Part shown: positions 17,767 to 27,130 of the stretch, one piece after another
Layout of the letters: every line of letters starts with the position of its first letter
Numbering within the stretch: the first letter of the stretch is position 1
From: Amaricoccus macauensis_A
GTDB lineage: Bacteria > Pseudomonadota > Alphaproteobacteria > Rhodobacterales > Rhodobacteraceae
Direction: 5' to 3'
Assembly (NCBI RefSeq): GCF_049800915.1
Contig: NZ_JBNAFY010000003.1
Span: 124,001-188,000, forward strand
DNA: 64,000 nt
Notes under the pieces: model-generated
What the model was told of the DNA's origin: nothing
The model's input: only the letters and a program-made list of their open reading frames with translations
Databases searched by the model: none
Translations under genes and position numbers: made by a program

Positions 17767-18093
17767 ATGCTCGCGGTCGCGGAAAGGAAAACCACGCTTC
17801 AGGGTCGGTTGCAGGAGTTGATGGGTCGTCTGAACCGCATTGAGACCGAACTCGACGAACCTGCAAGCAAGGACTCGGAAGATCGCGCGACAGAACGGGA
17901 AACAACCGAGGTGCTGGAGGATCTCGGCGTCGCTGGCATGATCGAGGTCCGAATGATCGAGGCAGCACTCTCTCGGATCGAGAACGGCACCTACGGCATT
18001 TGCGCGGAGTGCGGCGACCCGATCAGCGAGGCCCGGCTGGACGTTCTTCCGCACACTCCGAAATGTGCAGCCTGTGCGGGCAAACGCGCCTGA
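17767..18093 (+). CDS. DksA/TraR family zinc-finger transcription factor
   Basis: A 108-residue protein with an N-terminal coiled coil, the DksA tip motif DxxDxA (D36, D39, A41) and a C4 zinc finger (C79, C82, C100, C103). DksA-type proteins insert the coiled coil into the RNA polymerase secondary channel and, with ppGpp, tune rRNA and amino-acid promoters. It is shorter than E. coli DksA (151 residues), lacking the N-terminal extension. The presence of the tip aspartates suggests real activity. The start is set by GGGAGAAA 8 bp before ATG, in preference to upstream in-frame ATGs. Confidence 0.88.
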   Translation: MLAVAERKTTLQGRLQELMGRLNRIETELDEPASKDSEDRATERETTEVLEDLGVAGMIEVRMIEAALSRIENGTYGICAECGDPISEARLDVLPHTPKCAACAGKRA

Positions 18094-18125
18094 CTGGCGC
18101 GGATGCCCGACCAGAGGTTTCGAAC

Positions 18126-18773
18126 TCAGGCGCCTGACGTAGGCGTAATGACGATTTCCACCCGGCGGTTTGCCTGGCGCCCGGCTGAGGTCTCGTTCGT
18201 CGCGACCGGACTGGAGGCCCCGCGCCCATAGGTCTGGATGCGCCCCGCCGAGGTACCACTTGCAACAAGAATGTTGGTTACGGCTTGTGCACGACGCTCA
18301 CTCAGGCCCTGATTGTAGCTGGCCGAACCGGTACTGTCGGTATGTCCCACGACCTGAACCACAGAATTGGGATAGGACTGCAGGTTGCGTGAAATCGCGA
18401 TGATCTCGTCACGGATCGAGGGTTTGACGTCGGAACTGTCCACATCGAAGGTAATGGCTTCCGGCAAGCTCACGATCAATTCGCTGCCAGTATTGACGAT
18501 CGTCGCACCGCTACCGCCGATGGAGGCCTGAAGGTCCCGCTGCTGGCGATCAAGATAGCTGCCCAGCGCCGTGCCGGCGATGCCACCGACCACGCCGCCG
18601 ATGATCGTGCCCTCTTCTTCGCCGCCACTGACGATATTTCCGATCACCGCGCCCGCAGCCGTGCCGACCGCCGCCTGTGTCGCCGTGTTGTTGCGCGTTC
18701 CATCCGCATGGGTGCAGCCCATGACCAAACTAGTCATTGCGAGCGCACCCACCGCCCAAGATCTGCCTGCCAC
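18126..18773 (-). CDS. OmpA-family lipoprotein with glycine-zipper domain
   Basis: A 215-residue outer-membrane lipoprotein. The signal peptide ends in the lipobox LVMGC (Cys20), followed by a glycine-zipper stretch (AAVGTAAGAVIGNIVSGG, then GTIIGGVVGGIAGTALGSYL) and an OmpA C-terminal peptidoglycan-binding domain with TFDVDSSDVKP and VVGHTDSTGSASYNQGLSERRA. It should tether outer membrane to wall (PAL-like). The start is GTG with AGGA upstream. A divergently oriented SH3 exported protein lies across a 249-bp gap. Confidence 0.88.
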   Translation of the reverse strand: MAGRSWAVGALAMTSLVMGCTHADGTRNNTATQAAVGTAAGAVIGNIVSGGEEEGTIIGGVVGGIAGTALGSYLDRQQRDLQASIGGSGATIVNTGSELIVSLPEAITFDVDSSDVKPSIRDEIIAISRNLQSYPNSVVQVVGHTDSTGSASYNQGLSERRAQAVTNILVASGTSAGRIQTYGRGASSPVATNETSAGRQANRRVEIVITPTSGA

Positions 18774-19022
18774 TGCTCATTCCTCACTGAAGTTTGTTGT
18801 TATCATTCTATAGCACCCGGTCCCGGCTGCGAAAACAGGCCACCCCTCAACTCACGGTGACACCCCGCCGGGTAGTAGCACTGCTCAATCACCGATTGGG
18901 GGGGCCGGATCCATCGACCTTCGCGACAGACTCAGACAAAAATTTCCCGGTTGCTTTCCCCGTGGCGATTGAACAGCTTTCTATACATACGGCCATGAGT
19001 TCGATTTTCCGGAGATTCGCGC

Positions 19023-20114
19023 ATGAGACTGCCTCTCCATCCGAGAGCCGCCCTAGTTCTGTTGTTCACGGCCATACTAGCACCCGAGAAAAGCGACGCA
19101 CAGGACGTCCGAGAGGAACGCATCAGCCTGTCGGCCGCGGAAAACAAGACGACCGTCCGCGGTAGCCTCACCGGCGAAAGGAGTATTTCCTATCGCCTCG
19201 GGGCAGAAGCCGGGCAGCGGCTCCACGTCAAGCTGAATGCGCCCAGGCTCTCTGCATATTTCAACATTTACGCCCCCGGAAGCGGCCCGGGGGAAACTGC
19301 GATGGCGAACTCGGGCCTTGATGGCCCACTCATCCCAGAGATCAACACGTTCGACGCAATCCTCCCGACGTCCGGTGAGTATGTCGTGGCGGTCTATCTT
19401 CTGGGCGCTGCGGCCCGGCACGAGGAAACCATCGATTTCAGCCTCGATGTCGGGCTTTCGGGAGAGATCGGAGGGACCGTTGTCGCAGATTTTGCCGATG
19501 GACTGCAGGGTGGGCCGGATTTCTGGGAGGTCGATGTCAGTACGAGCCTCAATCTGCGGGGCGCGCCATCGACCGGCGCAGCAATCCTGACCTCACTTTC
19601 CTCAGGCCAGGTTCTGCAGAATTTGGGCTGTCGAATGGCGGAAGGCCGGCGCTGGTGCCATGTCGCAACGCCCGATCTTGAAATCGAGGGATGGGTTGCG
19701 GGAGCGTTTCTCGTTGAATCAAGCGTCGTTCAGGATTCGCCGGAATATAGAGTTGCTTCTGGAAGCGCCTCCGCAGACCAACCCGCAACTGCATTCGAAG
19801 ATCTGCGCCTGAGCCCAGGGGAACCGCCCATAGAATTGCAGGGTGACCTTCTGGGAGGCGATGCAGTCATCTACAGCCTCGGCGCACTTCGGGGACAGAT
19901 CCTGACAGTCGATCTGAGTGACAACAACGAAGACATTCGGTTCAACATATTCGGACCCGACAACCGCGCATTGTACCAATCGAGCGACGAAAACTTCGAC
20001 GGGGGAAGCTACCGCGGCCTGCTCCTTCACGACGGGCACCACAAAATTGCCATCTCCTCCAGCGCCCCGAGGTCCGAGACGCGCCGCTATGCGATCGAGA
20101 TCGCCTTGGAATGA
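19023..20114 (+). CDS. Exported protein with an SH3 domain flanked by two similar beta-sandwich domains
   Basis: A 363-residue secreted protein with a signal peptide (residues 1-26, cleaved near SDAQ). An SH3b-like domain in the middle (about 160-230: DVSTSLNLRGAPSTGAAILT to GWVAGAFLVE) is flanked by two related domains. In the first, ISYRLGAEAGQRLHVKL leads to FNIYAPGSG, and in the second, VIYSLGALRGQILTVDL leads to FNIFGPDNR. The flanking parts resemble bacterial pre-peptidase C-terminal-like domains. A role in wall binding or inhibition is likely but unproven. The start has GGAG 8 bp upstream. Confidence 0.75.
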   Translation: MRLPLHPRAALVLLFTAILAPEKSDAQDVREERISLSAAENKTTVRGSLTGERSISYRLGAEAGQRLHVKLNAPRLSAYFNIYAPGSGPGETAMANSGLDGPLIPEINTFDAILPTSGEYVVAVYLLGAAARHEETIDFSLDVGLSGEIGGTVVADFADGLQGGPDFWEVDVSTSLNLRGAPSTGAAILTSLSSGQVLQNLGCRMAEGRRWCHVATPDLEIEGWVAGAFLVESSVVQDSPEYRVASGSASADQPATAFEDLRLSPGEPPIELQGDLLGGDAVIYSLGALRGQILTVDLSDNNEDIRFNIFGPDNRALYQSSDENFDGGSYRGLLLHDGHHKIAISSSAPRSETRRYAIEIALE

Positions 20115-20148
20115 CCCGATGTCATTTCCTGACAGTTTTCAGACCTGA

Positions 20149-20367
20149 CTATTGCCGATCGATCCGATTCCCGACCTCGCCGCCAGCGGCACCACCGAGA
20201 ACACCACCGACGGCCCCGCCGATCTCGTCATTGACCTGATGGCCGACAATGATCCCACCGGCCGTGCCCAATACAGCCCCGGTGCGACCTGCGTTAACTG
20301 ATCCATCTGCGTTGGTGCAGGCCGAAAGCACGATCGCCCCGGCCAGTATGATTCCATAGCGCCACAT
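20149..20367 (-). CDS. Small glycine-zipper lipoprotein
   Basis: A 72-residue lipoprotein with the lipobox LSAC (Cys17) followed by TNADGSVNAGRTGAVLGTAG and a GGAVGGVLGGAAGGEVG zipper. The motif after the cysteine is very like that of the OmpA-family lipoprotein at 18.1-18.8 kb (CTHADGTRNN), so the two probably share ancestry. It likely inserts in or lines the outer membrane. It follows the SH3 gene convergently and is preceded by a GGAG ribosome site. Confidence 0.8.
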   Translation of the reverse strand: MWRYGIILAGAIVLSACTNADGSVNAGRTGAVLGTAGGIIVGHQVNDEIGGAVGGVLGGAAGGEVGNRIDRQ

Positions 20368-20390
20368 TGTCTGCTCCGTTCTTTGTCGTT

Positions 20391-21128
20391 TCAGGTGTTC
20401 TCGGACGCCCGACTAAGCCGGAAGAATTCGGCGATTGCCCGCGCCCATTCTCGTGAATGGACCGGGCGCCCGATGCCGCGCTGCGCAGTCTCAGCAAGAT
20501 CCTGCGGGAAAACCGTTCCCGACCGCGTGGCAATGAGGTCCGACGCATAGCCGGCCCCGAACTCCGGATGCGGCTGGATTGAAATTGCGTCCGGAGCGTC
20601 GATTGATCCGTAGGAGACCGCAGCAATTGGACAGAAATCCGAACTGGCAAGCACATGTGCTCCCTCGGGCAGTGCCGTTACCTGGTCCTGATGCATCGCT
20701 TGCATGGAGAACTGCTGCGGAATTCCGGCCATCCAGTCGGGGCGTGCGCGCATTTCGTACCCATGGACACCAATTCCCCATCCATGCGACGCCTTGCCTG
20801 CGCGCCCACCAAGCGCCTGCGCCAAGATCTGGTGTCCGAAACAGATGCCCGCGACCGGAACATGGCTTGCGAGACAGTCCCGTAGAAAGCCTTCGAGCGG
20901 AGCGATCCAGGGCAATGGATCGTAGACACCATGCCGTGACCCGGTGACCAGCCAGCCGTCTGCTGCATTCGGCGAAGCAGGCATTTCGCCTTTCACCACG
21001 TGAACGGTGAAAAAATCGAAATCCGGCGCGACTTCGGCGAACAATACCCGAAACATGTCGGGATAGCTTCCAAAACGCGGGCGAAACTCCTCGCTGACCT
21101 CTCCGGTTTCCAGAATACCGATGCGCAC
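20391..21128 (-). CDS. Class I glutamine amidotransferase (GMP synthase-like)
   Basis: About 245 residues. The nucleophile elbow is GICFGHQILAQALGG and the histidine-glutamate part is IQPHPEF, so the Cys-His-Glu triad is complete. Such stand-alone GATase1 proteins hydrolyse glutamine or gamma-glutamyl compounds in the cytoplasm, and the acceptor is unknown. A GTG start at 21128 (VRIGILETGEV) with GGGAG 8 bp upstream is preferred to the longer frame to 21170, because the family begins with that strand. Confidence 0.8.
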   Translation of the reverse strand: MRIGILETGEVSEEFRPRFGSYPDMFRVLFAEVAPDFDFFTVHVVKGEMPASPNAADGWLVTGSRHGVYDPLPWIAPLEGFLRDCLASHVPVAGICFGHQILAQALGGRAGKASHGWGIGVHGYEMRARPDWMAGIPQQFSMQAMHQDQVTALPEGAHVLASSDFCPIAAVSYGSIDAPDAISIQPHPEFGAGYASDLIATRSGTVFPQDLAETAQRGIGRPVHSREWARAIAEFFRLSRASENT

Positions 21129-21415
21129 GGCTGCACTCCCACGTCGCAAGTCCTGATCGCCATATGACAATTCGGCGAGCCCGTGGCAATCCGCCCAAGG
21201 GCCTCACCAGCGCATGGTCCAGCCGGGCCAACCCCGGGTGATTAACAGACTTGCGATCTGTTCAGAATTTCTTCACCCATTGGTTGCACAGACTGTCGTT
21301 AACCAAACGGCGTAGGCTTTACCGTCCCGCATGAGGACGCCTATAAGGTGAAGCGCTTCGACGTGAGACGCATATATACGACTGACGAGCAGCATCCATA
21401 GGGCAGATAAATAGA

Positions 21416-22456
21416 ATGTTTGGGGCATTGGGCGGACTGCTTTCGAAGGACATGGCAATCGACCTCGGAACGGCGAACACGCTGATCTACGTCAAGGGCA
21501 AGGGCGTGGTACTCTCCGAGCCCTCGGTCGTGGCTTATCACTCGAAAGACGGGAGAAAACGCGTTCTGGCGGTGGGCGAGGACGCGAAATTGATGCTTGG
21601 GCGCACGCCCGGCTCCATCGAGGCGATCCGGCCCATGCGCGACGGAGTGATCGCAGATTTCGATGTCGCCGAAGAAATGATCAAGCATTTCATTCGGAAA
21701 GTTCATCGCAGCGGCGGCTGGGCGAAGCCGAAGATCATCGTCTGTGTGCCCCACGGCGCGACACCGGTGGAACGCCGCGCCATCCGAGACAGCGTGATGG
21801 GCGCAGGCGCACGCAAGGCGGGCCTGATTTCCGAACCCATTGCCGCAGCCATCGGCGCCGGAATGCCGATTGCCGAGCCGACCGGGAACATGGTTGTCGA
21901 TATCGGCGGAGGCACGACGGAAGTGGCCGTCATGTCGCTGGGTGACGTCGTTTACGCCCAGAGCGTGCGGGTGGGTGGCGACCGGATGGACGAAGCCATC
22001 GCCTCCTATCTGCGGCGGCAGCACAACCTCCTCGTGGGCGAAGCGACAGCCGAACGGATCAAGCTGGAAATCGGCACCGCGCGAATGCCCGAAGACGGGT
22101 TTGGCCAGCGTATGAGCGTGCGCGGCCGTGACCAGCTCACCGGCGTGCCGAAAGAGCTCGAAATCAACCAGGCACAGGTTGCCGAGGCCCTGGCAGAAAC
22201 GGTGCAGACCATTGTCGAGGCCGTGATCACCGCGCTCGAACAGACCCCGCCAGACCTCGCTGCCGATATCGTCGATCGCGGGGTCATGCTGACGGGCGGC
22301 GGCGCGCTTCTTGGTGATCTCGACCTGGCCCTGCGCGAACAGACCGGGCTTGCCATCACCGTTGCGGAGGACCCGCTCAATTGCGTGGCCATCGGGACCG
22401 GAAAATCACTGGAGTTTGAAACCCAACTGGCCCATGTGCTAGATTTCGGGAACTGA
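21416..22456 (+). CDS. mreB: Rod shape-determining protein MreB
   Basis: A 346-residue actin-like ATPase. MAIDLGTANTLIYVKGKGVV (phosphate 1), VVDIGGGTTEVAVMSLG (phosphate 2) and LTGGGALLGDLD (adenosine) are intact, and the length is the family norm. It polymerises under the inner membrane to guide the elongasome. First gene of the mreBCD-mrdA-rodA operon. The ribosome site before the ATG is weak. Confidence 0.97.
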   Translation: MFGALGGLLSKDMAIDLGTANTLIYVKGKGVVLSEPSVVAYHSKDGRKRVLAVGEDAKLMLGRTPGSIEAIRPMRDGVIADFDVAEEMIKHFIRKVHRSGGWAKPKIIVCVPHGATPVERRAIRDSVMGAGARKAGLISEPIAAAIGAGMPIAEPTGNMVVDIGGGTTEVAVMSLGDVVYAQSVRVGGDRMDEAIASYLRRQHNLLVGEATAERIKLEIGTARMPEDGFGQRMSVRGRDQLTGVPKELEINQAQVAEALAETVQTIVEAVITALEQTPPDLAADIVDRGVMLTGGGALLGDLDLALREQTGLAITVAEDPLNCVAIGTGKSLEFETQLAHVLDFGN

Positions 22457-22525
22457 TGCGGGCCTTCGTGCCCGGCTTTCTCCGGCACCAGAATCTGGGC
22501 CGGGTAGAGGTCTGAGGTAGGCCCC

Positions 22526-23443
22526 TTGTCGATCCGAAACGGTTCAGAACCTGACTATCTCGCCAGCCTCCGCCGAATTCTGCTCGGCGCCGCAACCGTT
22601 CTGCTGATTGCGCTCTTCCTCCTGTGGCGGGTCGACAATGCCCGTGTCGAACGGCTGCGCGCGGCCATCGTCGACAAGGTTGTCCCCAGTTTCGAGTGGA
22701 CCATCAACCCCGTCGCGGCAACCGGCCGTTTGCTGAAGGATCTCCGATCCTACCAGCGCGTACATGCCCAGAACGAGGAGCTGCGCCGTGAATTGCAGCG
22801 GATGAAAGGCTGGCGCGAAGCCGCACTTCAGCTCGAACAGAAGAATGCGCGCCTGCTCGCCCTCAACAAGGTGCGTCTCAATGCCCGGACCACGTTCGTC
22901 ACGGGCGAGATCATCGCCGATGCGTCGAGCCCGTTCCAGCGCTCGGCCATGGTCAATGTGGGGCGGGTCGATGGCGTGGTGGACGGATCTGCCGCCATGG
23001 ATGGTCTCGGCCTCGTGGGGCGCATCGCAGGCGTCGGGCAGCGCTCGGCACGGATCCTGCTCCTGACGGACGGATCGAGCCGTGTACCTGCCGTCATCCG
23101 GCCTTCCGGGCAGCACGCCATCGTCTCGGGAAACAACAGTTCAGCGCCATTTCTCGAGTTCCTCGACCAGCCAGACGCTGTCCGAACAGGCGACCGGATC
23201 GTCACCTCGGGCGACGGAGGGCTCTATCCGCCCGACATCGTCATTGGACAGGTCTTCACCGGGCATGACGGCAGGCTCCGTGCCCGGCTTGCCGCGAGTT
23301 ACGGTCATCTCGACTTCGTGCGTGTGGTGCGCCAACTGCCGATGGAAGAGATCCACGGCCCCGGCGGGCTTATTGGCCCTGTCCTTACCGCGCAGCCCGG
23401 TGCGACCGAGGAAAGCGACGACGAGGGGAGCGTTGAGCAATGA
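22526..23443 (+). CDS. mreC: Rod shape-determining protein MreC
   Basis: A 305-residue protein with one N-terminal membrane helix (residues 16-34), a coiled coil (about 65-110) and the periplasmic beta domain with GRVDGVVDGSAAMDGLGLVG and SGDGGLYPPDIVIG. It scaffolds PBP2 and RodA in the periplasm. The start is TTG with GAGGTAGG upstream. Seventy bp separate it from mreB. The acidic C-terminal tail overlaps the mreD start (ATGA). Confidence 0.93.
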   Translation: MSIRNGSEPDYLASLRRILLGAATVLLIALFLLWRVDNARVERLRAAIVDKVVPSFEWTINPVAATGRLLKDLRSYQRVHAQNEELRRELQRMKGWREAALQLEQKNARLLALNKVRLNARTTFVTGEIIADASSPFQRSAMVNVGRVDGVVDGSAAMDGLGLVGRIAGVGQRSARILLLTDGSSRVPAVIRPSGQHAIVSGNNSSAPFLEFLDQPDAVRTGDRIVTSGDGGLYPPDIVIGQVFTGHDGRLRARLAASYGHLDFVRVVRQLPMEEIHGPGGLIGPVLTAQPGATEESDDEGSVEQ

Positions 23444-23982
23444 GACGGCGCGCGGAACCATACCGCTTTCTGCGTCAGGGTGCGTTCTTTCTCCTCTGCA
23501 TCGCGGTGGTTTACCTGCCACTTGTCCCGCTGGCTCCCGGACAGGATCGCGTCGCGCCCGACATGCTCTTCTGCTTCGTGATCGCATGGGTTCTGCGCGA
23601 TCCGGCCTCCGCCCCTCTCTGGATCATCCTCGCCGCAGGCCTTCTGGCAGACACCCTGATGGCACGCCCATTAGGGCTTGGTGCACTCGGGCTCGTGCTC
23701 GCCTCCGAGATTGCCCGCAGCCAGCGCACAACCGTGCGAAATACGAACATCGTCATGGAATGGCTTTTTGCCATCCTCCTCTTTTGCCTGATGTGGTTTG
23801 GCATGATGCTCGCCCTTCGCTTGAGTTTCAGCGACACGCCTGATCTCAAGACGACCCTGCGTCTGCTGCTCGAGATCGCACTGCTTTATCCGGTAATCTC
23901 ACTCGCCGTGGCCCTGGGTTTCCGGATGTTCGGCCCGCGCCAGGGAGCGCATGATCCCTACGAGGGGGGCCGCGCATGGTGA
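23440..23982 (+). CDS. mreD: Rod shape-determining protein MreD
   Basis: A 180-residue integral membrane protein with about five helices and the usual small size of MreD. Sequence similarity in this family is low, so identity rests on topology and on the place between mreC and mrdA. It overlaps mreC by ATGA and mrdA by 7 bp, so translation is coupled through the operon. Confidence 0.88.
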   Translation: MRRRAEPYRFLRQGAFFLLCIAVVYLPLVPLAPGQDRVAPDMLFCFVIAWVLRDPASAPLWIILAAGLLADTLMARPLGLGALGLVLASEIARSQRTTVRNTNIVMEWLFAILLFCLMWFGMMLALRLSFSDTPDLKTTLRLLLEIALLYPVISLAVALGFRMFGPRQGAHDPYEGGRAW

Positions 23983-25913
23983 TCCGCAGTCCGAACGATC
24001 CGCCACCCAGGATTACCCGTCGGGGGTTGATGCTCCTGGGGCTACAGATGGGCGTGGTCGGCGCACTCGGTTGGCGGATGCGCGACCTCCAGATCGTGCA
24101 GAACGCCCACTACCACCTTCTGGCGGAAGAGAACCGCATCAATATTCGGCTCCTGCCACCTGCCCGTGGCCTGATCCACGACCGCAATGGGCGGCTGCTT
24201 GCGGGAAACAGGCAGAACTACCGCGTCGTGATGGTGCGGGAACAGGCGGGCGATCTTGAGGCGGTTCTCGATCGGCTTGGTCGTATCATCGACCTGCCGG
24301 ACGACAAGCGCGAACGGGCACTCAAGGAAATGGCGAGCCGTTCCGCCTTCGTGCCCGTTGTCGTGGCGGAGCATCTCACTTGGGACGACGTCGCACGGAT
24401 CTCGGCCAATGCGCCGGTTCTGCCCGGTGTCATCCCCGAAGTCGGCCTTAGCCGCTTTTACCCGGAGGGCTATTCCACAGCACATGTGGTGGGCTATGTC
24501 GGCCCGGTCTCGGAACGCGATCTTGCCAAGCTCGAGGACCCTGACCCACTGCTCCAGATCCCGCGCTTCCAGATCGGCAAGACCGGTGTCGAGCAGAGGC
24601 TCGAGGAAGACCTGCGAGGTGAGGCCGGCAACCAGCGCATCGAGGTCAGCGCGGCCGGACGCGTGATGCGCGAACTGGGCCGCACCGAGGGCAAGGCAGG
24701 CAGCGAGACCAAGCTCACCATCGATCAGGGCCTGCAGGACTACGCCATGGAACGGATGCGCGGAGAAAGCGCCGCTTCCGTGGTTCTCAACGTGACCAAT
24801 GGCGACATCATGGCCATCGCCTCGTCACCGGGTTTCGATCCCTCGAGTTTCGTTTTCGGCATATCCTCGGGCGAATGGAGCGGGCTTCTCAACGACGAAT
24901 ACCGTCCGCTCTCCAACAAGACTGTTTCGGGTGTCTATCCGCCGGGTTCGACCTTCAAGATATGTGTCGCACTTGCGGCCCTCGAGGCGGGGGTCAGCAA
25001 CCCGTACGAGACGGTCTACTGTCCCGGCTTTACCCAGCTCGGACGGCGGCGCTTTCATTGCTGGAAGCGTGGCGGGCATGGGCATGTGGATCTGCGTCGC
25101 AGCCTCGCCCATTCCTGCGACTGCTACTACTACGAGATGGCTCGGCGGGTCGGTGCGGACAACATCTCCGCCATGGCCCGGCGACTGGGCATGGGCATAC
25201 GCCACGACCTGCCGCTGCCCGCGATATCCGAAGGTTTGATGCCGGACCGTGCCTGGAAAAAGGAGAACCGGGGCGAGGTCTGGACACCCGGCGACAGCTT
25301 CAACTACGGCATCGGGCAGGGCTTCACTCTCGCCTCGCCCTTGCACCTGGCAATCATGACGGCGCGAGTGGCGACCGGGCTCAGCGTCACGCCCCGGCTG
25401 GTAAAGTCGATCAATGGCGTGGAGCAGCCAATTCATCCTCTCGAATCGCTCGGGCTTCAACCCCAACACCTGAACGCGGTGCGGGACGGCATGTACACCG
25501 TCTCGAACGTGCCCGGAGGAACGGCCTTTCGCTCCAGGATCGTCGATGAGTCGATGGAGCTCGCGGGCAAGACCGGAACCAGCCAGGTTCGCATCATCAC
25601 CGCGGCCGAGCGTGCCGCCGGCGTCACCCGTAATGAGCAACTGCCCTGGAACAGACGCGACCACGCCCTTTTTGTGGCCTATGCGCCCTATGACCGACCG
25701 CGATACGCCATCGCGCAGATTGTCGAGCATGGCGGCGGCGGCTCGAAGGTCGCGGCCCCGATCGCACGCGACATCCTGATGCAGGCGCTTTGGGGCGGGG
25801 AGCCGCCGCTGGAGGCCTACCCTTCCGAACAGCGCCGCGAGATCGAGGAACGACGCGAGGCCATGCGAGCCGCACGCGGAGACATCATCGAGCCGGAGGG
25901 CGACCCGGCATGA
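23976..25913 (+). CDS. mrdA: Penicillin-binding protein 2
   Basis: A 645-residue class B transpeptidase: N-terminal anchor (about residues 10-30), PBP dimer domain, then the transpeptidase with STFK (325-328), SCDCYYYEM (the S-x-D form of motif two) and KTGT (532-535). It cross-links side-wall peptidoglycan. Stop and rodA start overlap as ATGA. The tail after residue 590 is acidic and charged. Confidence 0.95.
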   Translation: MVIRSPNDPPPRITRRGLMLLGLQMGVVGALGWRMRDLQIVQNAHYHLLAEENRINIRLLPPARGLIHDRNGRLLAGNRQNYRVVMVREQAGDLEAVLDRLGRIIDLPDDKRERALKEMASRSAFVPVVVAEHLTWDDVARISANAPVLPGVIPEVGLSRFYPEGYSTAHVVGYVGPVSERDLAKLEDPDPLLQIPRFQIGKTGVEQRLEEDLRGEAGNQRIEVSAAGRVMRELGRTEGKAGSETKLTIDQGLQDYAMERMRGESAASVVLNVTNGDIMAIASSPGFDPSSFVFGISSGEWSGLLNDEYRPLSNKTVSGVYPPGSTFKICVALAALEAGVSNPYETVYCPGFTQLGRRRFHCWKRGGHGHVDLRRSLAHSCDCYYYEMARRVGADNISAMARRLGMGIRHDLPLPAISEGLMPDRAWKKENRGEVWTPGDSFNYGIGQGFTLASPLHLAIMTARVATGLSVTPRLVKSINGVEQPIHPLESLGLQPQHLNAVRDGMYTVSNVPGGTAFRSRIVDESMELAGKTGTSQVRIITAAERAAGVTRNEQLPWNRRDHALFVAYAPYDRPRYAIAQIVEHGGGGSKVAAPIARDILMQALWGGEPPLEAYPSEQRREIEERREAMRAARGDIIEPEGDPA

Positions 25914-27058
25914 GCTTCGCGGACCCTACCGATCGCGCCCAGCCACGCGGCCTTGGCAAGCTTCTGGCACTGAACTGGCCGCTGAACCTTCTCATTGCCG
26001 CGATCGCGGGCGTAGGCTTCCTGATGCTCTACGCCAATGCGGGCGGCAGCTATTCGCCTTGGGCCGGACCGCAAATGGTGCGCTTCGGTGTCGGGATGGT
26101 GGCGCTCATCGTGATTGCGATGATCCCGATCCGGTTCTGGCGGCTGATTTCGCCGCTGGCCTATCTCGGCGCGTTGGGGCTGCTCGTACTCGTGGAGATC
26201 ATGGGGTCGGTCGGCATGGGCGCGCAGCGCTGGATCGACCTCGGCCCGATCCAGCTGCAGCCCTCGGAACTCATGAAGATCACCTTGGTGATGGCGCTCG
26301 CAGCCTACTACCAATGGCTCGACCCCGAGAAGGTCTCACGCATCTTTTGGGTGCTGCTGCCTCTGGTCCTCATCCTCCTGCCGACCGCGCTCGTCCTCAA
26401 ACAGCCGGATCTCGGCACGGCACTCCTCCTGGTGATGGGGGGAGGCGCGGTGATGTTCCTCGCGGGCGTATCGCTCTGGTATTTCGGCACGGCGCTGGCG
26501 CTCGGGGCCGGCATGATCGCGGCGGTCCTCAAGTCCAAGGGCACCGAATGGCAGCTCCTCGAGGACTACCAGTATCGCCGGATCTTCACCTTTCTCGATC
26601 CCTCGGTCGACCCGCTCGGAGCGGGATATCACATCACACAGGCCAAGATCGCCATGGGATCAGGCGGGCTTTCTGGCAGGGGTTTCATGCAGGGCACCCA
26701 AAGCCGCCTGAACTTCCTGCCCGAGAAACACACCGACTTCATCTTCACCACGCTGGCCGAGGAATTTGGCTTCATCGGCTCGGTCGCGCTCTTGGCACTC
26801 TACGCGCTGGTGATCGTTTTCTGCATCGCGTCCGCAATCTCGAACCGGGACCGCTACGGCGCCCTTCTCACTGGCGGGATCGCGGTGACGTTCTTTCTCT
26901 TCTTCGCGGTCAACATGGGCATGGTGATGGGGCTGATGCCGGTGGTGGGTGTGCCGCTGCCGCTCGTGTCCTATGGTGGGTCGGCCATGTTGGTGCTGCT
27001 CGCGGCCTTCGGCTTGGTGCAAAGCGCCCATGTGCACCGGCCGCGCAACCGCGATTGA
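25910..27058 (+). CDS. rodA: Rod shape-determining protein RodA (SEDS peptidoglycan polymerase)
   Basis: A 382-residue SEDS protein with ten helices. Typical segments are GSVGMGAQRWIDLGPIQLQP near 100, ILLPTALVLKQPDLGTALL, KHTDFIFTTLAEEFGFIGS and PVVGVPLPLVSYGGSAML near the C-terminus. It polymerises lipid II glycan with PBP2. The frame upstream of 25910 overlaps mrdA and is not family sequence, so the ATG at the ATGA overlap is used. Last gene of the operon. Confidence 0.95.
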   Translation: MSFADPTDRAQPRGLGKLLALNWPLNLLIAAIAGVGFLMLYANAGGSYSPWAGPQMVRFGVGMVALIVIAMIPIRFWRLISPLAYLGALGLLVLVEIMGSVGMGAQRWIDLGPIQLQPSELMKITLVMALAAYYQWLDPEKVSRIFWVLLPLVLILLPTALVLKQPDLGTALLLVMGGGAVMFLAGVSLWYFGTALALGAGMIAAVLKSKGTEWQLLEDYQYRRIFTFLDPSVDPLGAGYHITQAKIAMGSGGLSGRGFMQGTQSRLNFLPEKHTDFIFTTLAEEFGFIGSVALLALYALVIVFCIASAISNRDRYGALLTGGIAVTFFLFFAVNMGMVMGLMPVVGVPLPLVSYGGSAMLVLLAAFGLVQSAHVHRPRNRD

Positions 27059-27130
27059 GGTTGAGCTCTCCCGCACGGCCCGCCTAGAACTGGCTCCATA
27101 ACCGAGGCAGGGTCAAGGAGCGGCTTAACC

